From the IMG/VR virus record IMGVR_UViG_3300022665_000254, positions 1 to 35,095 of that record: a DNA stretch of 35,095 bases; one strand, written 5' to 3'. Under the pieces are notes generated by a model, which saw only the letters and a list, made by a program, of their open reading frames with translations, was not told the DNA's origin and made no database searches. The position numbers and the translations under genes are program-made. Source of the DNA: a virus. Below, piece after piece: positions 5,794 through 11,775 of this stretch (position 1 is its first letter; each line of letters starts with the position of its first letter).

Positions 5794-7053
5794 TCAATCT
5801 TTTTTCAGCTTACCGAATTTCTCCTTGATCTTGCCGAACAGAACGTCCGCGTCCTTCTGTCTCAGCAATCCCTCCGCGAGATTCCGCTCGACTCCCAACT
5901 GCATTTGATCCAACTTCACGCTTGAATTCGATTCAACGATCATGCGTAGTAGATTCTCATTTTTTTGACTGAGCTTGTCTTCCTCGATCTTACTCAACAC
6001 TTCCGCATCCCTCTTCTTCAATTCAGCCGTCGTCTCGGCAGGTATCTTTGCTTCCGACTTCTCTTTCTTCGTCTCTTCTTTTACCTTGGGAACCGTGACA
6101 AGTCCCTCGGTATCCGTGTCTTCCGCCGTCAGGTGTGTCTCGTAGATTCCTTCTTCTTCACCGGCTGGTTGTCGGACTTCTTCCATCTCCGCATGTTTCA
6201 CTTCTCCCGTCTCGTCGTCGACATAGAGTTGCTGAGGGACGTCCGCTCCCACCAACTCATCCAACTCCGCCGCCCTCTCGAATTCGACCGAAAGCGGAAG
6301 GTACTTGGCTAATCTCCTCACGACCGTCTTCTTGCACATCTCGTCAACGTGAATCGACCAGATAGAATGCTGTCGATCCCTCGCCCACGATTTACTCAAG
6401 GCCCGGACACGCTCGATCTCCGTCCTGTCCATGACGTCGAAGATCGTCCGCTTATCGATATCCGCGTATGCGTATGCGTAAATCGGGAATTGAGAATCCG
6501 GTGACTTGAGAACTTCCTCTTGATTCGGATTGGTGGGCCGGGGCGTGGGTCTGTGTTTGAGGAAGGCGCTCGTGCCGTACTCGAACTCGAAAAAATCCCA
6601 TTCGTGGACGACCTTGCTCGTGATCAACGCTCCGCACTTGGATGCCAGCTTGATCAACCCCCTGTAACCTACGAGGAATTGCGCTTGTCGCTTGAATGGC
6701 ACAAGGTATGCTTCTCCGAGCGTCTTGTCAAGGCGAAGATCGAGTTGAACCGCCTGAATCACCGCTGCTGCGATTGACTGGGGCGTACATTCAAGCAACT
6801 TGGATTCGCTTCTCAATAACGTCAACGCCGTCGAGATCAGATAGTCGACGCTGACTCTCCTGTTCGGGATCGCCTTGTCCAACGTGGGCTTGATCTTCTC
6901 GAACAACTCCTTCACCCTTTTCCCCTTCTCCTCGACCTCCGCAAATTCGTTCTTCGTTTGCTGTCTCGCGATCGCCGCGTTCGTTTCGTTCTGACGCCTT
7001 GTCTTCACGTCAGCGAGACGTTCGGCCACACCTTTCTCCGTGTCCGTCGACAT
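5794..7053 (-). CDS. recT: RecT-family single-strand annealing protein
   Basis: Residues about 45-265 match RecT: ALTLLRSESKLLECTPQSIAA, then AVQLDLRLDKTLGEAYLVPF, the GYRGLIKLASKCG box, and a C-terminal core with KTVVRRLAKYLPL. RecT coats single-stranded DNA and anneals homologous strands. The remaining 150 residues are an acidic, Lys/Glu-rich linker and a helical tail, making the protein (419 aa) much longer than typical RecT (about 270). AGGAGGAGTGAAAA precedes the ATG at 7053. The YqaJ exonuclease gene ends four bases upstream, the classic exonuclease/annealase pair for phage recombination. Confidence 0.93.
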   Translation of the reverse strand: MSTDTEKGVAERLADVKTRRQNETNAAIARQQTKNEFAEVEEKGKRVKELFEKIKPTLDKAIPNRRVSVDYLISTALTLLRSESKLLECTPQSIAAAVIQAVQLDLRLDKTLGEAYLVPFKRQAQFLVGYRGLIKLASKCGALITSKVVHEWDFFEFEYGTSAFLKHRPTPRPTNPNQEEVLKSPDSQFPIYAYAYADIDKRTIFDVMDRTEIERVRALSKSWARDRQHSIWSIHVDEMCKKTVVRRLAKYLPLSVEFERAAELDELVGADVPQQLYVDDETGEVKHAEMEEVRQPAGEEEGIYETHLTAEDTDTEGLVTVPKVKEETKKEKSEAKIPAETTAELKKRDAEVLSKIEEDKLSQKNENLLRMIVESNSSVKLDQMQLGVERNLAEGLLRQKDADVLFGKIKEKFGKLKKD

Positions 7054-7056
7054 TTT

Positions 7057-7989
7057 TCACTCCTCCTCTCGCTTGATGATGAACTGCCGAGATTGCTTCT
7101 CGGTCATATAAATCGTGCATACTTCCGGGATTCGTGCCTTCATGGCTTTCAAATCTATGGTGGTTCTCTTGATCGTCTTCCACGTCGCGAGGATTCGACC
7201 CTCTGACGACAATATCTCCGCCTCTCCCATCCGCAATTTCAATGCGTCCTGAATCGTCTTTTCGGTATGCTCGAATCTTCGCCTCCGTTCCACCAACTGT
7301 TTCAATTCTGTCACCAATTCGACACTTGTGACATCCGCCTCGACGATCGCCTCCGGCTTCGACGTCACCAACTCGTAATCTCTCACCGTCGACGCTGGCG
7401 CCAACTTTGTACATACGTTGTCACTCCAGAACTCGAATAGAATTCTATTCTGCCGTTCGATCTGATCTTCGTCCGGTTTGATCTCGAACATCTGCAATTT
7501 CCTACCATCGATCAATATCACGATCACTCCCCAAAGAAATCCAGTGACGTAGAATTGATGCTGAACCTGCACGAAATGTTCAATCGGTATCGCTTCCTTC
7601 CACGTCTTTGCATAGAACGACGAGGTGGTTTTGATCTCAAGGATTCCCGGTCCGATACCATTCCCGCGTCCCCAAATCACCCGATCCAGATTGCAACGCA
7701 TGAAGGGCGTCGTAGGATGCACCCTGATCTTGTGGTCTCTCCTCACCAAATCCCCTGTCCTCTCCGCGTACGCCTGCGCCACGACCGACTCTAATCGCCT
7801 TCCCATCTCCATCGCCTCGTTGTCTTCCTGTTCGATCAGATCAGTCGACGTCTTCTCCTTCCACACTTCCAACGGGCTCCTCCACCGAGATAGTCCGAGA
7901 ATCGCCGCCACGTCCGATGATCCGATTCCCTGCTGTCTCATCCTCAACCAAGTTTCTTGATTCACTCCCTTCGTCGATATATGATTCAA
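7057..7989 (-). CDS. YqaJ-family (lambda-exonuclease-like) 5'-3' exonuclease
   Basis: The 310-residue protein has the YqaJ viral recombinase layout: an N-terminal W-x-x-x-R-Q-x-GIGSSDVAAILGLSRW box, MGRRLE at 62-67, catalytic Asp at about 102 (NLDRV), LEIKT at 117-121 (Glu and Lys of the PD-(D/E)XK core), and QVQHQFYVTG at 141-150. It would resect duplex ends to give 3' tails for RecT, encoded next. A TTG at 7989 with GGAGGGAGACGAGAG upstream is my start; a GTG nine codons in is an alternative. Its first 149 bases lie inside the end of the preceding gene in another frame. Confidence 0.92.
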   Translation of the reverse strand: MNHISTKGVNQETWLRMRQQGIGSSDVAAILGLSRWRSPLEVWKEKTSTDLIEQEDNEAMEMGRRLESVVAQAYAERTGDLVRRDHKIRVHPTTPFMRCNLDRVIWGRGNGIGPGILEIKTTSSFYAKTWKEAIPIEHFVQVQHQFYVTGFLWGVIVILIDGRKLQMFEIKPDEDQIERQNRILFEFWSDNVCTKLAPASTVRDYELVTSKPEAIVEADVTSVELVTELKQLVERRRRFEHTEKTIQDALKLRMGEAEILSSEGRILATWKTIKRTTIDLKAMKARIPEVCTIYMTEKQSRQFIIKREEE

Positions 7990-8287
7990 CTCTCGTCTCC
8001 CTCCGTTCGTCGTTCTTGACTCGTTGTAGAAAACGTGCCACGATGTTTCTCAAGAACGCCTCGCGCACGAATTGGTTGCTCTCCATGATGTTCAGCTCCG
8101 CCTTTCCGATCCGCTCCTCTATCTCCTCGATCCTCTGCTCATAGTAGATTGTCGCGTCTCGCCATCCCCGCGTATACGCCTCGTTCCTTTCGTTCTCGAT
8201 GAACGCCTTCGTCGACGTATAAGCAGAGTATCCGATCACCCATCCGCAGAACATCAAGAACGGTATCAGGAACCATTTAGGGACCAT
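7841..8287 (-). CDS. Single-TM coiled-coil protein whose end overlaps the exonuclease gene
   Basis: From the ATG at 8287, chosen for its GGAGGACGAG site (a TTG at 8302 extends it), the product starts MVPKWFLIPFLMFCGWVIGY, an N-terminal membrane anchor. A long charged helix with coiled-coil character follows (YYEQRIEEIEERIGKAELN). The last about 50 residues are acidic, low-complexity and encoded over the start of the YqaJ gene in another frame (149 bp shared). The topology recalls membrane-anchored spanin-like or scaffold proteins, but its place in the recombination operon gives no clear function. Confidence 0.65.
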   Translation of the reverse strand: MVPKWFLIPFLMFCGWVIGYSAYTSTKAFIENERNEAYTRGWRDATIYYEQRIEEIEERIGKAELNIMESNQFVREAFLRNIVARFLQRVKNDERRETRVESYIDEGSESRNLVEDETAGNRIIGRGGDSRTISVEEPVGSVEGEDVD

Positions 8288-8309
8288 CTCGTCCTCCGAC
8301 AATTAAAGA

Positions 8310-8379
8310 TGCGCGGAGTCTCATTTCGGTAAGTGCGTAGGTCTTAAAGAAAGGAGACCTACCTGAGAGCATCCGCGCA
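8310..8379 (-). promoter_or_regulatory. Three-helix RNA element carrying the complement of two ribosome-binding sites
   Basis: In the 99-base gap between the HTH gene and the membrane coiled-coil gene, the minus transcript can form three nested helices: an 8-bp outer stem (8310-8317 with 8372-8379), a 5-bp stem (8319-8323 with 8364-8368), and an 8-bp hairpin (8337-8344 with 8355-8362) with a 10-nt pyrimidine-rich loop. Bases 8351-8363 on the plus strand are identical to the 13-base mRNA leader just before the ATG at 8977, and 8348-8360 match 13 bases of the leader of the gene at 9292. The transcript of this element is therefore antisense to both ribosome-binding sites. The element also precedes the site at 8292-8297. 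No poly-U tail, so not an ordinary terminator. Confidence 0.5.
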
Positions 8380-8386
8380 CCCAAAT

Positions 8387-8668
8387 TCATCTTTTCTTTT
8401 TCCGATATACGCCAGTCGTGAATTTCCGGAGTTGATATCGAAGATTCCCCTCGCTCACTCCGACTCGCTTCGCCGCCTTGATCTGATTTCCTCCTTCGAT
8501 CCTCAACGCCGTGAAGATAAGATTTTTGAAGATCGTTCGCGTGATCCCTCGCACGTCGATATCGCGTCCTTCGTAGAGATTGATCACCGCGATTCCTTCC
8601 GCGTTCTTACCATTGAGATTTTTCTTGAGAATCTCAAGTTGTTCAATGATCTTTTCGATCTGATTCAC
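8387..8668 (-). CDS. Fis-type helix-turn-helix protein (93 aa)
   Basis: An N-terminal helical segment (EKIIEQLEILKKNLNG) is followed by a C-terminal Fis/NtrC-type HTH. The match is ALRIEGGNQIKAAKRVGVSE then a recognition helix NLRYQLRKF, with the usual G-N-x-x-x-A-A-x-x-x-G/V pattern. It then ends in basic residues (KKKR). GTG start at 8668 with a GGGAGGAAACG site. Being early in the operon from the promoter at 9316-9344, it is the best candidate here for a phage transcription regulator or nucleoid-type DNA-binding protein. Confidence 0.8.
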   Translation of the reverse strand: MNQIEKIIEQLEILKKNLNGKNAEGIAVINLYEGRDIDVRGITRTIFKNLIFTALRIEGGNQIKAAKRVGVSEGNLRYQLRKFTTGVYRKKKR

Positions 8669-8683
8669 CGTTTCCTCCCTTCA

Positions 8684-8977
8684 TTAGAGCAAATCCCCTT
8701 CCATCTCTTCCCTATCCTGACCCGGTTTCAAACACACACAGATCGTCTCCTCGCATACCGGACAACTCTCAAGAGACGAGACTGTTCTCGGATCATTCTC
8801 CGCCGTATATCCGCATTTCGTACATTTCACAGCGCGCCTTGCCTCTCCTCGAAACACAAGCCGAAACAAAGAGAGCCGGCCGCACAGAGGACACGGCTGC
8901 GTTTCCTTCACCCACTTCGTCGAATTCAGATTCGGATATTCCAACTTGATATGGTCGATGATCTGTTTCTGATTCAT
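8684..8977 (-). CDS. Multi-zinc-ribbon protein (97 aa)
   Basis: Eight cysteines form four pairs: C29/C32 (CPLCG), C52/C55 (CTKCG), C72/C75 (CPVC) and C80/C82. The first two pairs are spaced like one zinc ribbon, and the last two could make a second site. The N-terminus is helical (MNQKQIIDHIKLEYPNLNST). AAGGAGACCTACC directly precedes the ATG at 8977, the site matched in antisense by the element at 8310-8379. Function unknown; zinc ribbons of this form often bind nucleic acid, including primase-type domains. Confidence 0.75.
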   Translation of the reverse strand: MNQKQIIDHIKLEYPNLNSTKWVKETQPCPLCGRLSLFRLVFRGEARRAVKCTKCGYTAENDPRTVSSLESCPVCEETICVCLKPGQDREEMEGDLL

Positions 8978-8998
8978 GGTAGGTCTCCTTGTTTGATT

Positions 8999-9292
8999 TC
9001 ATTCCACAGCGTTGTTACAACTCACCTGATATGCAAGGATTTGCTTCTGTGTGAACTTGTGAAATTTCCCCGCCTTCCAATATCCATAAAAACTCGCCCA
9101 CGTTCCCGGCCAATCCTTGCCTACATATCTCGAAAGAGATACGACACCTTGATCGAAAATCGTATAGGCATGAACATAAGAAGACAGATTGTCTCTTGAT
9201 ATCTTCTCGGCAAATTCGACGAAATCCTTCATCGTCTTCTCACCGTGATACTTGAAAGACTTTCGACTCTCTTTTCTTCTGGGTTCTTTCAT
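8999..9292 (-). CDS. Hypothetical first gene of the second operon (97 aa)
   Basis: The first gene after the promoter at 9316-9344, with AGAAAGGAGACCTGAG before the ATG at 9292. The N-terminus is basic (MKEPRRKESRKSFKYHGEK). The rest is mixed and aromatic (TWASFYGYWKAGKFHKFTQ) without a known motif. An internal ATG at 9232 is an alternative start but lacks as good a site. Position suggests early expression. Confidence 0.7.
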   Translation of the reverse strand: MKEPRRKESRKSFKYHGEKTMKDFVEFAEKISRDNLSSYVHAYTIFDQGVVSLSRYVGKDWPGTWASFYGYWKAGKFHKFTQKQILAYQVSCNNAVE

Positions 9293-9315
9293 CTCAGGTC
9301 TCCTTTCTGATATAC

Positions 9316-9344
9316 AATATAAAGAAAACCGACGTTTATGTCAA
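9316..9344 (-). promoter_or_regulatory. Near-consensus sigma70 promoter of the second operon
   Basis: On the minus strand a perfect TTGACA (9344-9339) is followed by a 17-base spacer and TATATT (9321-9316). Transcription would start about base 9309, giving a leader of about 17 bases with AGAAAGGAG before the ATG at 9292. It lies in an AT-rich, gene-free 163-bp gap after the holin gene. It would transcribe the regulatory, recombination and modification genes from 9292 leftward. No operator-like palindrome is obvious. Confidence 0.8.
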
Positions 9345-9455
9345 ATTCTGACGAGGAGAGAAAACAGAAGCGTAGCTATCCCTATTGAACAATCTGACGA
9401 AAAACTTTATTTTGCTACTATGATTGGATTTTTGGATGAAACCGGAGAGATCAAC

Positions 9456-9911
9456 TCACTTCTTGAGCGCGTTCTTCTTGTCCTGACTTCTATAGTAACC
9501 ATAGAGGCCAAAACCCGTCCCGAAAACCGCCCACAGTGCAACCGGCAATACTATTGGTTCAAGTGTCTGGCCCGTTACCAGTTGATAGGCCGGAAGGAAA
9601 ATATAGTTGAAGATGATGATCACGTAGAAAATGTAGTTGAATGTCGGACGGTTGCGGCGGACGTATGCGTCTTCGCTTTGTAGTTCAACGGTTATCATTT
9701 TGCGCAAGTCTTTCATATCCTCCATGTACGCCTTCTCCGTCTCGAGCGCCAACTGTTTCTCCGCCTGAGCGGCCGCGAGCGTGATCTCCATCATCGCGAT
9801 CTTGTTCTTCTGCTTCTCGTCGTCGCTCGTGAAGAGATTGTCAAGAACCTTCCCCGCCGTGGAGACGACCGTGTCCAATCCGCCGCTCAAGATTTTTGTG
9901 AAGATCGACAT
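9456..9911 (-). CDS. Holin of the gene-transfer-agent 3TM type
   Basis: The 151-residue protein has an N-terminal amphipathic start, a charged Ala/Glu helix (AAAQAEKQLALETEKAYMED), the RNRPTF motif, then two strong membrane helices (FNYIFYVIIIFNYIFL and IVLPVALWAVFGTGFGLYG) and a basic tail. This is the layout of the GTA_holin_3TM family, which lets the muralytic enzyme cross the membrane. It lies next to the M15 peptidase gene and ends the late unit. AAAGGGAAATC precedes the ATG at 9911. Confidence 0.82.
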   Translation of the reverse strand: MSIFTKILSGGLDTVVSTAGKVLDNLFTSDDEKQKNKIAMMEITLAAAQAEKQLALETEKAYMEDMKDLRKMITVELQSEDAYVRRNRPTFNYIFYVIIIFNYIFLPAYQLVTGQTLEPIVLPVALWAVFGTGFGLYGYYRSQDKKNALKK

Positions 9912-9935
9912 TTCGATTTCCCTTTCCGTCTGGCG

Positions 9936-10388
9936 TCAAGCCAACTTGTAGATCGTCTTCCCTTCGTCATCATGAATCGCGATCATCTTCATCTGCCTGT
10001 TCACCTTCTTTTCTATATGTGACACGTGGACCCAACTTTCAAACTCATCGATCACTTGGTCGTAGGGAAGCTCCAGAGACACGATCTTGTCGAAGAGCTC
10101 CCGGGAGGTCATGCCGATCGCCCTGACGTCGCCTGCCTCGCCTCTGGGATGCTGAGAGGTATCTGACGAACCGATGCCGCTATTGACCATGTAAGACCGG
10201 TATCCACTCGTCACGATGATTGGCACTCCGATCGCGTCCCTGAGCGGCTGCAGCACGTGCTCGCAGAGCAACTTCAGGGCCGACACAACGGCCGGCGGCG
10301 CTTCGTTGCTGATTCGGTGACGCATCGCGTAGTCACTCCGCGTCATCTCCTCGAGCGAAAAGTTCTTCGTCAACTGCATCTCGATCAC
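9936..10388 (-). CDS. M15-family peptidase, probable endolysin
   Basis: The sequence has the peptidase M15 (D-Ala-D-Ala carboxypeptidase, M15_3) signature: TSGYRS at 60-65, SQHPRGEAGDVRA with putative zinc ligands His80 and Asp87, LPYDQVIDEF at 108-117, and WVHVSH (His121/His124) for the remaining zinc ligand. Such phage enzymes cleave peptidoglycan cross-bridges. The GTG at 10388 overlaps the preceding stop as GTGA; ATG at 10379 is an alternative. It has no signal peptide, consistent with release by the holin encoded downstream. Confidence 0.88.
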   Translation of the reverse strand: MIEMQLTKNFSLEEMTRSDYAMRHRISNEAPPAVVSALKLLCEHVLQPLRDAIGVPIIVTSGYRSYMVNSGIGSSDTSQHPRGEAGDVRAIGMTSRELFDKIVSLELPYDQVIDEFESWVHVSHIEKKVNRQMKMIAIHDDEGKTIYKLA

Positions 10389-10672
10389 CTATGGTTTGTG
10401 ACCGCCCTGAATGCCTCGTGAATCGACGTCACGACGTGAATCGCTCCCGTCTTCTCGAGCCGATCCTGTTCCATTGAAACCTTGCCGCGCGATCTCCCGG
10501 GACTGGGAATTTTGAACTCCAAGGCCACCCACTTTCCTTCCCCCGTGTAAACGAATGCATCGGGTGTGCCTCTCGTGTTCATGGTCGCGCGGCGATTGCT
10601 CGTCTCAATGACGATGAATCTGAGCTTCCTGAATTCCCTCACGCAAGTTCGTTGCAGCTCTCGCTCGCTCAT
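10385..10672 (-). CDS. VRR-NUC-type nuclease
   Basis: From the ATG at 10672, overlapping the preceding stop as ATGA, the protein is 95 residues. It shows the compact phage VRR-NUC core: helix SERELQRTCVREFRKLRF, NTRGTPDAFVY (Asp), WVALEFK (Glu and Lys of the PD-(D/E)XK site), MEQDRLEKTGAIHVV and a final helix. VRR-NUC proteins are structure-specific nucleases, often acting like Holliday junction resolvases. Here it may debranch DNA before packaging, although it sits in the lysis region. The longer frame from 10735 lies over the preceding gene. Confidence 0.82.
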   Translation of the reverse strand: MSERELQRTCVREFRKLRFIVIETSNRRATMNTRGTPDAFVYTGEGKWVALEFKIPSPGRSRGKVSMEQDRLEKTGAIHVVTSIHEAFRAVTNHR

Positions 10673-10923
10673 TCGTGGTGACCCAATTCCAATCCCCGAA
10701 TCCTGTCCTCCAGCTTTTCGACGCGATGTTCCCACTTCTGTTCGATCGTCTCCTTGATGTCCGTGACGCTCATCTCGACGTACTCCAGCGTGGTGCTGAT
10801 GTCAGATGCCCACCACACGGCCGTGGCCGTCTGAGCCAGTAGAAAGAGCACCACCGGGATCGCCCATTTGAGCTTCATGGTCATGTCGTTCATCTTCTGA
10901 TACTGATCGGACAGATTCATCAT
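10669..10923 (-). CDS. One-TM coiled-coil protein, lysis-associated
   Basis: The 84-residue product has a polar N-terminus (MMNLSDQYQKMNDMTMKLKW), one membrane helix (AIPVVLFLLAQTATAVWWA), and a charged heptad-like helix to the end (IEQKWEHRVEKLEDRI). This resembles haemolysin XhlA-like or spanin/holin accessory proteins; the location beside endolysin and holin fits. The ATG at 10923 overlaps the previous stop and has AAGGAGACC upstream. Confidence 0.72.
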   Translation of the reverse strand: MMNLSDQYQKMNDMTMKLKWAIPVVLFLLAQTATAVWWASDISTTLEYVEMSVTDIKETIEQKWEHRVEKLEDRIRGLELGHHE

Positions 10924-11270
10924 GTCTTGGTCTCCTTCTTCTTGGCCTCAGCGCTCCGGAGTGCGTCGATCAGGTAGTACCAACCACTTCCGGCCATGCG
11001 CCCGTTCTTACGGATTTCCGCGATCCCTCCCTCGATGAAGGTGATTTCCGCGGCCTCCATCTCCATCTTGGCCTCTCCGTCGGTCAGGGCGTCGAGCTTC
11101 TCCCTGATCGAATGGGCGAGGAAGGTCTCGGTATCGCCATTCTGCGGCGTCGACTCGAGCACTATGGCGAGGAAGTTCTTGAAGAGGTTCCGCTTCTCTC
11201 CGGTTGGTTTGCCATCCGGATCGGTCACAGGAACGGACTTTTCGGGTATCTTGATGACTTTCGTCGACAT
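10920..11270 (-). CDS. Hypothetical protein (116 aa)
   Basis: The start is set at the ATG at 11270 (MSTKVIKIPEKSVPVTDPDG) because GGAGG lies seven bases upstream; a GTG two codons earlier also exists. The protein is acidic, soluble and mixed alpha/beta, with a Pro-rich N-terminus and a helical C-terminus (ALRSAEAKKKETK). It matches no family I know. The 3' end overlaps the one-TM protein start as ATGA. Confidence 0.65.
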   Translation of the reverse strand: MSTKVIKIPEKSVPVTDPDGKPTGEKRNLFKNFLAIVLESTPQNGDTETFLAHSIREKLDALTDGEAKMEMEAAEITFIEGGIAEIRKNGRMAGSGWYYLIDALRSAEAKKKETKT

Positions 11271-11281
11271 CTGCACCTCCG

Positions 11282-11539
11282 TCAGTTTTGTCCCGGGATT
11301 TTCCCTTGACTATTTTTGATCGCCCGTTCGATGGCCCGCTCCGGTTCGTCACGTTTCTTCAGACCGATCGTCACGGTCACGACGTTGCCGCACTTCAAAC
11401 ACTTTAGCATCATCTCGGCGTCTATTTTCAGATGGCATGGCATCCGACCGCTCGTGAAAATTTGAAACAGCATCGCATTGCAACGACCACAGCTGATCGA
11501 GATTGCAGGTTCCATCGGTGTCAGCGCGTATTCGCTCAA
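11282..11539 (-). CDS. Com-like zinc-ribbon protein (85 aa)
   Basis: Two cysteine pairs, C17/C20 (CGRCN) and C47/C50 (CLKCG), separated by a beta-rich stretch, make a zinc ribbon. The arrangement recalls the Mu-type Com translational regulator, whose ISCGRCN-like start and LKCxxCG second knuckle are similar. The TTG start at 11539 overlaps the upstream stop as TTGA, with AAGGAAAAC before it. RNA- or DNA-binding is likely; equating it with Com is tentative. Confidence 0.65.
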   Translation of the reverse strand: MSEYALTPMEPAISISCGRCNAMLFQIFTSGRMPCHLKIDAEMMLKCLKCGNVVTVTIGLKKRDEPERAIERAIKNSQGKIPGQN

Positions 11540-11760
11540 GGGATGTTTTCCTTCGTTTTCATCTTGTTGAAGTATGCCGTGACGACGCCTTGGATCGCCG
11601 CGTTCTGTCCCGTCGGCTGGTCGGCGGATTCGAGGTTCTTCGTGCCCACGAGCTCCGTGTTCACGTCGTCCCTGACCGTGTACGACATCTCGACCACCGT
11701 GAGATTTCCAGCGTCATCAAACGTGATCACCAGATATCCGCCCGCCGATTGCTTCGCCAT
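11536..11760 (-). CDS. Small hypothetical protein after the tail fibre (74 aa)
   Basis: Starts at the ATG at 11760 behind AGAGGGAATAG. The first half is beta-rich (GGYLVITFDDAGNLTVVEMS) and the second helical and polar (AAIQGVVTAYFNKMKTKE). It directly follows the repeat fibre gene, the usual place for a fibre chaperone or assembly factor, but nothing in the sequence shows this. Confidence 0.65.
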   Translation of the reverse strand: MAKQSAGGYLVITFDDAGNLTVVEMSYTVRDDVNTELVGTKNLESADQPTGQNAAIQGVVTAYFNKMKTKENIP

Positions 11761-11775
11761 TCTATTCCCTCTGCA

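Noticed and set aside
9388-9416. Possible plus-strand promoter (TTGAAC then TATTTT) in the gap after the holin
   Set aside because: Two weak boxes and no plus-strand gene downstream; AT-rich sequence gives such matches by chance.
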